Assembly (NCBI GenBank): GCA_016208305.1
Contig: JACQYI010000081.1
Location: 1-64,000 of the forward strand
Source: Oscillatoriophycideae cyanobacterium NC_groundwater_1537_Pr4_S-0.65um_50_18
GTDB lineage: Bacteria; Cyanobacteriota; Cyanobacteriia; Elainellales; Elainellaceae
Direction of reading: 5' to 3'
DNA length: 64,000 nt
Shown here: positions 17,475-26,700 of the stretch, one piece after another
How the letters are laid out: every line of letters starts with the position of its first letter
How positions within the stretch are numbered: position 1 is the first letter of the stretch
Translations under genes and position numbers: made by a program
The notes under the pieces: model-generated
Seen by the model: the letters and a program-made list of their open reading frames with translations, nothing else
What the model was told of the DNA's origin: nothing
Database searches by the model: none

Positions 17475-20400
17475 ATGCATACAAACTTAACTGGATTGGA
17501 GATCGCAGTCATTGGTCTTTCTGGACGATTTCCTGGAGGGGATACGATCGATGATTTTTGGAAAAATCTGGAAACTGGAGTAGAACTCGTTGCACCTTTT
17601 CCAGATACCCAACCGCAGAACGCAGAAAATAATTTTCAGGATTCTCCTCTAACCCATGCAATTACCAAAGCAGGTGCCGTACTAAAGCAGGTCGATCAAT
17701 TTGATGCCGCTTTCTTTGGATTTAATCCTAGAGAGGCAGAAGCAATGGATCCGCAACATCGCCTCTTTCTAGAATGCGCCTGGGAAGCGCTAGAAAATGC
17801 AGGCTATAGCTCTGAAGCCGAGGAACGTCCGATCGGCGTGTTTGCAGGGGTTGGCATGGGCACGTATCTGCTCTATAACCTTAGCCCCCACCCAGGGCTG
17901 ATTGAATCAAGAGGCTTTTTGCAAACGCTCGTCGGGGTTGACAAAGATTACCTGGCCACGCGCGTTTCCTATAAGCTAAACCTCAAAGGCCCCAGTCTGA
18001 TTGTGGGTTCTGCCTGCTCTAGCTCTTTGGTGGCAGTGCATCTGGCCTGCCAAAGTTTGCTAAGTGGGGAATGTGATATGGCACTGGCCGCAGGCGTTGC
18101 GGTCAAAGTGCCCCAAAGTGAGTTGACGCTGTGCCCCAACGAAATTGCCTCGACCGATGGACATTGCCGAGCCTTTGATCACAACGCCAATGGAACGGTA
18201 GGCGGCAATGGAATTGGCGGAGTGGTGCTGAAGCGGCTAGAAGATGCGATCGCCGATCGGGATCATATCTATGCCGTGATTAAAGGGTCTGCCATGAACA
18301 ACGATGGGGCGATGAAGGTGGGCTACACAGCACCCAGTGAGAGCGGACAAGCCAGAGTGATTCGCGCGGCGCAAGCGATGGCAGAAGTGGCAGCCGACAG
18401 CATTACCTACCTCGAAACACATGGTACGGGAACGGCGCTAGGCGATCCCATTGAAATTGCAGCCATGACTCAGGCATTCCGCGCTACGACCGATCGCAAG
18501 GGATTTTGTGCGATCGGCTCCGTTAAAACCAATGTGGGACATTTAGACGCAGCAGCAGGGATTGCAGGCTTGATCAAAACGGTTCTAGCGCTCGATCGCA
18601 AACAGATTCCCCCTAGCCTCAACTTTGAGGCACCCAATGCCCAGATCGATTTTGCCAATAGCCCGTTTTATGTCAACACCCAACTGACCGAGTGGAAAGC
18701 CAATGGCACTCCCCGGCGGGCAGGCGTTAGTTCCTTTGGGTTTGGCGGCACCAATGTTCATGTCATTCTAGAAGAAGCCCCTGCGGTTCAACAGCCAGAT
18801 GCGGCAACGGCAGGACAGAGACCCTATCAGCTCTTAGCCCTGTCTGCCAAAACTGAGTCTGCCTTGGCTGCCGCAACAGCCCATCTCTGCGATCGCCTGA
18901 AGCAGTCCCCAGAACTCAATTTGGCAGATGTTGCCTATACCCTCCAGCTAGGCCGCTGGGGATTCCAGCATCGGCGGATTGTCGTTGCCTCAACCCTTGC
19001 AGAGATGGTGAACGCAGTTGAGTCGGGTGATTCCCCCCAAGTGTTCACAGGTGCGACTGCTGCGAGTAATCCATCGGTTGTGTTCATGTTCCCCGGTCAG
19101 GGCGCTCAATATGTGAACATGGCGCGAGAGCTGTATGAGACTGAGCCGATCTTTCAAGAGGAGTGCGATCGCTGTTTTGCCATGCTGCAATCGCACCACG
19201 GGATTAATCTGCGCCAGATACTTTATCCCCAAGCGGCTGATGTGGCTATCGCAACGGAGCAATTGACGCAGACTGCCATCACGCAGCCTGCCCTGTTCGT
19301 TGTCGAGTATGCCCTGGCAAAGCTGTGGATGTCTTGGGGCGTGCAGCCGCAAGCCATGATTGGCCACAGCATCGGGGAGTATGTGGCTGCCTGTCTGGCG
19401 CAGGTGTTCTCACTCAAAGATGTGTTAAGCCTAGTTGCCCTGCGAGGACACCTGATGCAGCAGCAGCCCGCTGGAGCCATGCTGGCGGTGAGTCTGTCTG
19501 CCGATGCCGTACAGCCCTTTTTGGATCAAACGCTGACCTTAGCGGCCAGCAACAGCCCTTCTCTCAGCGTGGTTTCAGGGGCGATCGCCGCAATCAACCG
19601 TCTAGAATCCCAACTGTCAGAACGGGGCATCGATTGCCGTTTGCTACACACCTCTCACGCCTTTCACTCGCCCCTGATGGAAGGTGTGATCGAACCCTTA
19701 GTTAAGCAGCTGCAAACCGTAAAGCTGAACCCGCCACAGTTGCCCTGGATCTCCAATCTCACGGGCACCTGGATCACCGCAGAGGAGGCGATCGATCCGC
19801 TCTATTGGGCAAAACATCTGCGCCAAAGCGTGCAGTTTTCTCAAGGAATGGCGGAACTCTTAACCGATTCCCAGGCTGTTTTTCTGGAAATTGGCCCCGG
19901 ACGCACCCTCAGTACTTTAGCTAAACAACAGGCTCTAGGACGAACGGTGTTAACCTCATTGCCGCATCCAAAAGACAAACCCTCAGATGTGCAATGGATA
20001 TTAAAAGCCCTGGGGCAACTCTGGATTAGTGGAGTGCCGATTGACTGGTCAGGGTTTTATGCCCATCAGCAGCGCTATCGTGTGCCGCTACCCACCTACC
20101 CGTTTGAACGCCAGCGCTATTGGATTGATCCGCCAGATCAAGCATCCCAGCCCGACCGTCAGGAATTACTGGACAAAAAATCTGATATAGCCGACTGGTT
20201 CTATGTTCCATCCTGGAAGCGTTCTGTAGTGCCAGTGATCCAGAATTGGGAGCAAAAACGCTGTTGGGTTGTGTTTGTCGATCGCACACCTCTGGCAGCG
20301 GTAATGGTGCAGCGATTACAGCAACAGGGGCATCGAGTGATTCAAGTGAAGCCAGGGGATGTCTTTAGCCATCGCTCTGATATTTACACCATCAATCCGG

Positions 20401-22127
20401 GCGATCGCGACCATTATGAGGCGCTGATTCAGGAGGTTCTATCGTTCGATGAAGCCCCTATCCTGGCTCACCTGTGGACGATCGCATCTGATCTTGATTT
20501 TGCAGCGTCCCAGACGATGGGATTCTATAGTTTGCTTTATCTGGCTCAGGCATTGGGACAACACACGATCAATCATTCGGTTCATATCGGTGTAGTCTCC
20601 AGTTACCTGCAAGCTGTAATCGGAGATGAAGCGATTCAACCAGAAAAAGCAACGATTCTGGGACCTTGTAAAGTCATTCCCCAGGAATATGCCTCTCTCA
20701 CCTGTGGCGCGATCGATGTCATTCCGTCTGATTCAGACCTGGCATTCAATGAAGCGCTGGCAGATCAAGTGATTACCGAAATTTGGGTGCGATCGTTCCA
20801 TAGCGCTGATTCAACGCATTCAATTGTTGCCTATCGCGGTCATCATCGCTGGGTACCAAGGGCTGAACCCCTGCGCCTGGAAGCCACCGATCGGCTGGAA
20901 TCGTTGCGATCGCAAGGCGTTTACCTGATCACGGGAGGTTTGGGCGGCATTGGGCTAACCCTTGCGGAATACCTTGCCCAAACGGTTCAAGCAAAGTTGG
21001 TATTGATTAGCCGTTCGCCTTTACCCCCTCGCCATGAATGGAAACAGGGGTTGGCGACCCGTAACCTTGAGAAGGAAATAACGCTCAAGATTGAGAAAAT
21101 TCAAGCCTTAGAAGCGATCGGGGCAGAGGTTTTAGTTCTCAATGCAGATGTGGCAGATCAGGCGCAAATGCAGGCCACAGTTGATCAGGCTCGACAGAAA
21201 TTTGGCCAGATCCACGGAGTTTTCCATACCGCAGGGGTACCGGGAGGGGGTGTGATTCAACTGAAAACATCTGCAATGGCAGCGCAGGTGATGGCACCCA
21301 AAGTTCAGGGCACACAAGTCCTTTGGCAAATTTTCCGAGAGACACCGCCCGATTTCTTGATTCTGTTTTCGTCCCTGAGTGCGATTGTAGGCGGAGTTGG
21401 GCAGGTGGATTATTGCGCGGCAAACTGCTTTTTAGATGCCTTTGCCCATGCCGCTGATGCCAAACTCAAGCCGCTGATCACGACAATCAACTGGGATACC
21501 TGGCAAGATGTGGGCATGGCAGCCGATCTCGTAGATCTCCCTGAAGCATTCAAACAGCAACGTTTGGAGGCACTCAAGACTGGGATTACTCCACAGGAAG
21601 GCGTGGATGGATTAAACCGTATCCTGCAACGGGGGTGCCGTCAAGTGATGGTTTCGACAAAAGCATGGCAAGCCGTTCTAGCGCAAAAACACGATGGGCA
21701 AAAACACGGTGGGCAAGTGACAACCACAGCCCTAAACACAGCCCAGCCTCAAGTTGCGTCTGGACATCAGCGATCGCTCCAGTCCACGGCCTATGCGCCT
21801 CCCACTACCGAGATAGAATACCAAATTGCTGCACTGTGGCAAGAACATCTCGGCATTGCTCAAGTAGGAATTCACGATAATTTTTTTGAGCTAGGCGGAC
21901 ATTCGTTGCTGGCAGTCCGAATTGTTTCACGCTTACGGGAACGTTATTCGGTTGACTTGTCGTTGCGAACTCTGTTATCTGATGCACCGACGATCGCTGG
22001 AGTGGCAGCTGTGATTGCAACCCAACTGACGCAATCCCCTGCTTCAGAAGAGATAAATCGCATTCTGGCGGAAATTGAACATCTGTCGCTAGAGGAAGTT
22101 CAAGCGCAGCTGGCTCAAGAGTTGTAG
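17475..22127 (+). CDS. Type I PKS module: KS-AT-KR-ACP
   Basis: 1550 residues. KS (about 8-435) has nucleophile Cys181 in GSACSSSLVAVH and histidines at ETHGTGTALGDP (His316) and VGHLDAAAG. AT (about 535-850) has GHSIGEY (Ser632) and HAFH at 728-731, the malonyl-CoA type motif. KR has the NADPH loop GGLGGIG (1154-1160) and SSLSAIVGGVGQVDYCAAN with Tyr1313. The ACP serine is Ser1477 (ELGGHSLL). No DH, ER or methyltransferase domain is visible; the segment between AT and KR is the structural KR half. The module should add one malonate and reduce it to a beta-hydroxy acyl chain, working between NRPS 1 and NRPS 2 as in yersiniabactin-like lines. The start is 7 bp after NRPS 1. Confidence 0.93.
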   Translation: MHTNLTGLEIAVIGLSGRFPGGDTIDDFWKNLETGVELVAPFPDTQPQNAENNFQDSPLTHAITKAGAVLKQVDQFDAAFFGFNPREAEAMDPQHRLFLECAWEALENAGYSSEAEERPIGVFAGVGMGTYLLYNLSPHPGLIESRGFLQTLVGVDKDYLATRVSYKLNLKGPSLIVGSACSSSLVAVHLACQSLLSGECDMALAAGVAVKVPQSELTLCPNEIASTDGHCRAFDHNANGTVGGNGIGGVVLKRLEDAIADRDHIYAVIKGSAMNNDGAMKVGYTAPSESGQARVIRAAQAMAEVAADSITYLETHGTGTALGDPIEIAAMTQAFRATTDRKGFCAIGSVKTNVGHLDAAAGIAGLIKTVLALDRKQIPPSLNFEAPNAQIDFANSPFYVNTQLTEWKANGTPRRAGVSSFGFGGTNVHVILEEAPAVQQPDAATAGQRPYQLLALSAKTESALAAATAHLCDRLKQSPELNLADVAYTLQLGRWGFQHRRIVVASTLAEMVNAVESGDSPQVFTGATAASNPSVVFMFPGQGAQYVNMARELYETEPIFQEECDRCFAMLQSHHGINLRQILYPQAADVAIATEQLTQTAITQPALFVVEYALAKLWMSWGVQPQAMIGHSIGEYVAACLAQVFSLKDVLSLVALRGHLMQQQPAGAMLAVSLSADAVQPFLDQTLTLAASNSPSLSVVSGAIAAINRLESQLSERGIDCRLLHTSHAFHSPLMEGVIEPLVKQLQTVKLNPPQLPWISNLTGTWITAEEAIDPLYWAKHLRQSVQFSQGMAELLTDSQAVFLEIGPGRTLSTLAKQQALGRTVLTSLPHPKDKPSDVQWILKALGQLWISGVPIDWSGFYAHQQRYRVPLPTYPFERQRYWIDPPDQASQPDRQELLDKKSDIADWFYVPSWKRSVVPVIQNWEQKRCWVVFVDRTPLAAVMVQRLQQQGHRVIQVKPGDVFSHRSDIYTINPGDRDHYEALIQEVLSFDEAPILAHLWTIASDLDFAASQTMGFYSLLYLAQALGQHTINHSVHIGVVSSYLQAVIGDEAIQPEKATILGPCKVIPQEYASLTCGAIDVIPSDSDLAFNEALADQVITEIWVRSFHSADSTHSIVAYRGHHRWVPRAEPLRLEATDRLESLRSQGVYLITGGLGGIGLTLAEYLAQTVQAKLVLISRSPLPPRHEWKQGLATRNLEKEITLKIEKIQALEAIGAEVLVLNADVADQAQMQATVDQARQKFGQIHGVFHTAGVPGGGVIQLKTSAMAAQVMAPKVQGTQVLWQIFRETPPDFLILFSSLSAIVGGVGQVDYCAANCFLDAFAHAADAKLKPLITTINWDTWQDVGMAADLVDLPEAFKQQRLEALKTGITPQEGVDGLNRILQRGCRQVMVSTKAWQAVLAQKHDGQKHGGQVTTTALNTAQPQVASGHQRSLQSTAYAPPTTEIEYQIAALWQEHLGIAQVGIHDNFFELGGHSLLAVRIVSRLRERYSVDLSLRTLLSDAPTIAGVAAVIATQLTQSPASEEINRILAEIEHLSLEEVQAQLAQEL
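21683..21712 (+). repeat. 15-bp tandem duplication in the KR-ACP linker
   Basis: GCAAAAACACGATGG then GCAAAAACACGGTGG, one mismatch, giving QKHDG-QKHGG in the protein. It is in frame and falls in the flexible KR-to-ACP linker, so it should be tolerated. Confidence 0.85.
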
Positions 22128-22135
22128 ACAGAGAC

Positions 22136-22410
22136 TTAGAGGATGTTTGAAAAGGGGTCAGCTGTGATTTTAGGCACCTGCCGATCCCCCCTGCCCCCCT
22201 ACCCTGCAGGAAGCCGCTTCGCGTCTAGAAAAAGGGGGGAAATGAATTCAAAGTCCCCCTTTTGTTGGCGAAGCCTTCCCGAAAGGTAGGGGATTTGGGG
22301 GGAGCTGAACATTTCGCTACCCATGAATTCAAAGTCCCCCTTTTGAAGGGGGATTTAGGGGGATCTGAACGTTTTGCTACCCATAGTTGGACTTTTCAAA
22401 GATCCTCTTA
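22136..22410 (+). mobile_element. MITE-like element, copy 1
   Basis: A 275-bp non-coding element with imperfect terminal inverted repeats of about 20 bp (left TTAGAGGATGTTTGAAAAGG; right end complementary apart from a few bases). A second copy lies inverted at 36045-36238. Copy 1 has an internal tandem duplication: the block starting ATGAATTCAAAGTCCCCC occurs at 22242-22322 and 22323-22382, each ending GCTACCC. It contains G-run/C-run segments that can fold strongly. There is no open reading frame of note, so any movement would need a transposase in trans. It sits between the PKS and the monooxygenase genes, inside the biosynthetic set. Confidence 0.75.
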
Positions 22411-22431
22411 CAGCCATGTTTAATTGCCTAA

Positions 22432-22474
22432 GCCACAGATTTTTTGTGGCGTGCCACACTCCCTGCGTCACGCC
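22432..22474. promoter_or_regulatory. Interleaved palindromes able to form alternative hairpins
   Basis: GCCACA (22432-22437) can pair with TGTGGC (22445-22450), which can instead pair with a second GCCACA (22453-22458). GGCGTG (22449-22454) can also pair with CACGCC (22469-22474). The arms overlap, so the hairpins exclude each other. The cluster lies about 60 bp before the monooxygenase start, in the 408-bp spacer otherwise filled by the MITE-like element. Function unknown. Confidence 0.5.
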
Positions 22475-22535
22475 AAATCTAACCCTATCCGAGCGCAAAG
22501 CGCTGTAACTGATATTTACCTGAGAAATTCACCCG

Positions 22536-23615
22536 ATGGACTTCAGTCTTTTCTATTTTTCTGGGGACGGCTCCACCACGAGTCACGATAAATATCGTCT
22601 GTTAATCGAGGGTGCCAAGTTTGCCGATCGCCACGGGTTTTCGGCAATTTGGGTTCCCGAACGTCATTTTGATGCCTTCGGCGGTTTGTATCCCAATCCA
22701 GCGGTGGTGGGAGCCGCGATCGCCATGATCACCCAACAAATTCAAATTCGCTCTGGCAGTATTGTCATGCCGCTGCAAAATCCCCTGCGCGTGGCGGAAG
22801 AATGGTCTGTGGTCGATAATCTTTCGGGCGGCAGAGTGGGCTTGTCCTTCGCTCCCGGTTGGCATCCCAACGACTTTGCCCTTTATCCAGAGAAGTATGC
22901 TGACAAGAAGGAAATCATGTGGCGGGATATTCAGGTGGTACAGCAGTTGTGGCAAGGAGATGCAGTTGAGCGCATGGGTGGAAAGGGTCAAACTGTACAA
23001 ATCCAGACATTCCCCAGACCGTTACAGGATCATCTCTCTATCTGGATTACTGCGCTATCGGATGACTCTTTTACAGAAGCAGGGAAAATTGGCGCAAATA
23101 TCCTCACCTCGCCGCTGTACCAAAGTCTAGATGAGATTTTGAGAAAAATATCGCTGTATCGGCGATCGCTAGCAGAATACGGTCACGATCCCCAAGCAGG
23201 TAAAGTATCGCTAATGATCCATACCTTTATTGGAGAAAACAGGGATGACATTCGACAAAAAGTTAAAGTACCTTTCAAAAATTATCTGAAAACTCATTTT
23301 GATTTGGTCGTTAAATCTGCTGGTAACTTAAGGTTTTCAATTGATCCTATAACCTTGACGACTCAAGATTTGGAAGATTTACTGGACTTCAGCTTTGAAA
23401 CCTATTTCAACGGCAAAGTCTTGATGGGAACACCAGACTATTGCAAAAAAATGATTGAGGATCTGCAACAGGCTGGCGTTGATGAAATCGCGGCTTTGAT
23501 TGACTTTGGCGTGGAATTTGACTGGGTTATGGAAAGCCTTCGTCTTCTCAAAGACATTAAGCGTGAATATGCTTCAAAACCTATAGCGGTTTCAGGAAGC
23601 TATGACTTGGGATAA
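22536..23615 (+). CDS. LLM-class flavin-dependent monooxygenase (MupA/Atu3671-type, biosynthetic)
   Basis: A 359-residue luciferase-like monooxygenase. It shows the typical opening DFSLFYFSGDG, GFSAIWVPERHFDAFGGLYP, SGSIVMPLQNPLRVAEEWSV and LSGGRVGLSFAPGWHPNDF, matching the subgroup that occurs both as free proteins and as domains inside NRPS/PKS enzymes. Such enzymes use FMNH2 and oxygen to oxidise carrier-bound intermediates, commonly next to a carbonyl or on nitrogen. Here the free-standing protein lies between the PKS and NRPS 2, so it may hydroxylate the polyketide unit or the following amino acid, adding an iron ligand. Which position is oxidised cannot be read from sequence. It follows the MITE-like element and may have its own promoter. 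Confidence 0.88.
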   Translation: MDFSLFYFSGDGSTTSHDKYRLLIEGAKFADRHGFSAIWVPERHFDAFGGLYPNPAVVGAAIAMITQQIQIRSGSIVMPLQNPLRVAEEWSVVDNLSGGRVGLSFAPGWHPNDFALYPEKYADKKEIMWRDIQVVQQLWQGDAVERMGGKGQTVQIQTFPRPLQDHLSIWITALSDDSFTEAGKIGANILTSPLYQSLDEILRKISLYRRSLAEYGHDPQAGKVSLMIHTFIGENRDDIRQKVKVPFKNYLKTHFDLVVKSAGNLRFSIDPITLTTQDLEDLLDFSFETYFNGKVLMGTPDYCKKMIEDLQQAGVDEIAALIDFGVEFDWVMESLRLLKDIKREYASKPIAVSGSYDLG

Positions 23616-23629
23616 AAGCCGTAGCAGAC

Positions 23630-23660
23630 GTAGGCTGGGTTGGCGTTGCGTAACCCATGC
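23630..23660. repeat. Dispersed cyanobacterial palindromic repeat (GTAGGCTGGGTT type)
   Basis: The stretch from GTAGGCTGGGTTGGCGTTGC to GTAACCCATGC is an imperfect palindrome (TGGGTT against AACCCA) of the GTAGGTTGGGTT family that I know as a widespread intergenic repeat in cyanobacteria. A related sequence lies at 62304-62335. The most upstream ATG of NRPS 2 (23657) falls inside it, which argues against that ATG as the true start. Confidence 0.65.
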
Positions 23661-23725
23661 AGGCGTTGGATCAGCATCAGTTACTTAGTGAAATTTTTGT
23701 CTTCAGCGATCGCCATACCTTAGCC

Positions 23726-26700
23726 ATGAATGAGTTCTCCCAGCGAATTGCCGCCCTCTCACCCGAACAACAAGCCTTACTCAAACAACGACTCCAGCAA
23801 AAGCAGGCATTACAGCCCCAAACTTCGAGCATACAAAAGCGAAAGGTTGCGCATCAGTGGTCTTCGTCGGCAGAACAGGACAGCAATATTCCTGTCTCGT
23901 TTGCCCAACAGCGAACCTGGTTTCAAGATCAGTTGGGTGTTAACAGCGCCATCTCCAACAATATCTCGATCGCCCTCCAGATCAAAGGCTTACTGAAGGT
24001 CACGGCTCTAGAGCAAAGTATCCGAGAGATCATTCAGCGTCATGAAATCCTGCGAACAACCTTACGCAGCACCAACGGAGAACTGACTCAAGTGATTTCT
24101 CCTCTGGGGGAGTGGATGCTACCCGTCGTTGATTTGTGCGATCGCCCGACGGTTGAATCAGCAGCCGAGGTGCAGCGGCTCGCCACCGAGCAGGCTTGTG
24201 AACCGTTTAACCTGGAAAGGGATGGGTCATTGCGGGCGAAACTGCTTCAGATCAGCGCAGATGAATTTGTCCTACTGCTGACCCTGCACCATATTGCGGT
24301 GGATGCCTGGTCAATTGGTGTCTTCTTCCGCGAATTGAGTACTCTGTATGGCGTGTTTTCTAACCATCAACCCTCTTCTCTGCCGGAGTTGCCGATCCAA
24401 TATGCTGATTTTGCGATGTGGCAACGCCAAACGTTGCAGGGTCAGGCGCTGGAAACCGATCTGACCTACTGGAAGCAGAAATTGCGCAATGCGCCCGAAG
24501 TGTTGCAGCTACCGAGCGATCGCGCCCGTCCCCCCATTCAATCCTTTGCAGGCAGAACGCTGTCGTTTCTCTTGCCTCAACCGTTAACGGCATCCCTGAA
24601 GCAAGTCTCACAGCAGTCCGGAACGACGCTATTCATGACCCTGGTGGCAGGATTGCAAACCTTGCTGTTTCGCTATACCGGACAGGACGATATTCTCATC
24701 GGTTCCCCGATCGCCAACCGTCAGCAGCCCGAAATTGAGCCTCTCATGGGTTGTTTTATCAACACCCTGGTTTTGCGGACGGATCTCTCCGGCAATCCCC
24801 CGTTTGAGGAACTTTTGCAGCGAGTGCGAGAGACGGTGCTGGAGGCGTTAGCGCACCAGAACTTACCGTTTGAAAAGCTGGTAGACGAACTGCAACTAGC
24901 CCGCAGCTTAACCCACGCACCCCTGTTTCAGGTCATGCTGGTTTTGCAAAATTCCTTTTCAATTCAAAATATCGAATTGCCTGGTCTGACGGTTCACCAC
25001 TCCCGGATTGATAACCCTACCGCTCAGTTTGATCTGACCTTTCATTTAGTCGAGAGTGAGATGGGGTTAATCGGCAAGTTGGAATACAACACCGACTTGT
25101 TTGATGAGTCCACCATCACGCGCCTGTTGGGGCATTTTCAAACGCTCTTAGCAGGCATTGTTGCCCATCCTGATCGGTGCTTGGCTGAGTTGCCCATGCT
25201 GACTCTGGCAGAGCAGCAACAGCTACTCACCTGGAATCAAACTGAAGCGAATTATTCTGACAGGATTTGTATTCATCACTTGTTTGAAGCGCAGGTCGAA
25301 AAAACGCCCAATGCGATCGCCGTTATCTCTGACCATGAGCAGATCACCTATCAAGAGCTGAATCATCGCGCTAACCAACTGGCTCGGTATTTACAAACGT
25401 TGGGTGTGCAAGCTGAGAGCTTGGTGGGACTCTGTGTGGAGCGCTCCATTGCCATGATAGTTGGACTCTTGGGCATTCTCAAAGCGGGTGGGGCTTACGT
25501 TCCGCTCGATCCAACTTATCCCCCACAACGGCTTGAATTTATTTTGTCTGATGCTCAGGTTTCGGTACTGTTGACCCAAACATCACTCCAAACAAAATTC
25601 TCGGAATTAGAAACCTGCGTTGTTTTATTGGATACGGATTGGGAGCATATTGCCCAAGAACAGCAGGAAAATTTGCATCCCTCGGTTCAAGCGAACAGCT
25701 TGGCGTATGTGATCTATACATCGGGTTCGACTGGACAACCGAAAGGGGTGATGGTGGAACATCTGTCACTCGTGAACTATACAGAGGCAGCCATTCAGGA
25801 ATACAACATTTCTGCGGGCGATCGCATTTTGCAATTTGCCTCTATTAGCTTTGATGCGGCGGCTGAAGAAATTTTTCCCAGTTTGACTCAGGGTGCAGCG
25901 TTGATTCTGCGAACAGAGCAAATGCTGAGTTCAATGGCGATCTTTCTCCAAACCTGTGGCGAGTGGCAACTCACTGTCCTCGATCTGCCTACGGCCTTCT
26001 GGCATCAGCTCGTGAGCGAAATGGTCACACTGGAGCTAACGCTACCAGAGTCTATTCGCCTGGTGATTCTGGGCGGGGAAAAAGTCCTGGGCGATCGTGT
26101 CCTTCTTTGGCAAAAATATGTTCACTCTAACGTTCGCTTAGTCAATGTTCGCTTAGTCAACAGCTACGGGCCTACCGAAGCCACCATTGTCACCACCACT
26201 GCTGATTTGTCTCAACTCACCCCGACCCAACAGGCAGGACGATCGCTACCCATCGGCAAGCCTGTCAGAAATGCTAAGACCTATGTCCTCGATCCTTTTC
26301 TGCAACCCGTCCCTGTGGGTGTGCCTGGAGAGCTTTATATAGGCGGACTTGGGGTTGCCAGAAGCTATCTCAACCGACCCGACTTAACAGCGCAAGCATT
26401 TATCTCTGATCCGTTTAGTCAAGTTTCAGGGGCAAGACTGTACAAAACGGGCGATCGCGTCCGTTATCAGGCAGATGGCGCGATCGAGTTTCTCGGTCGC
26501 ATGGACAATCAAGTGAAAGTGCGCGGCTTCCGAATTGAATTGGGGGAAATTGAGGCATTGCTTAGCGAACATCCTGATGTGCAAGAGAGTGTAGTCATCG
26601 CTCGCTCAGATGAATGGGGTGAAAAACAATTAATAGCCTATCTGGTTCCCAGGGCAAGCTCTGCTCCTACATCGGCTAATCTACGCCGATTTCTGGAAAA

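Noticed and set aside
17475-22127. Dehydratase or methyltransferase domain in the PKS
   Set aside because: The segment between AT and KR lacks HxxxGxxxxP and SAM-binding motifs; it fits the structural half of the KR.
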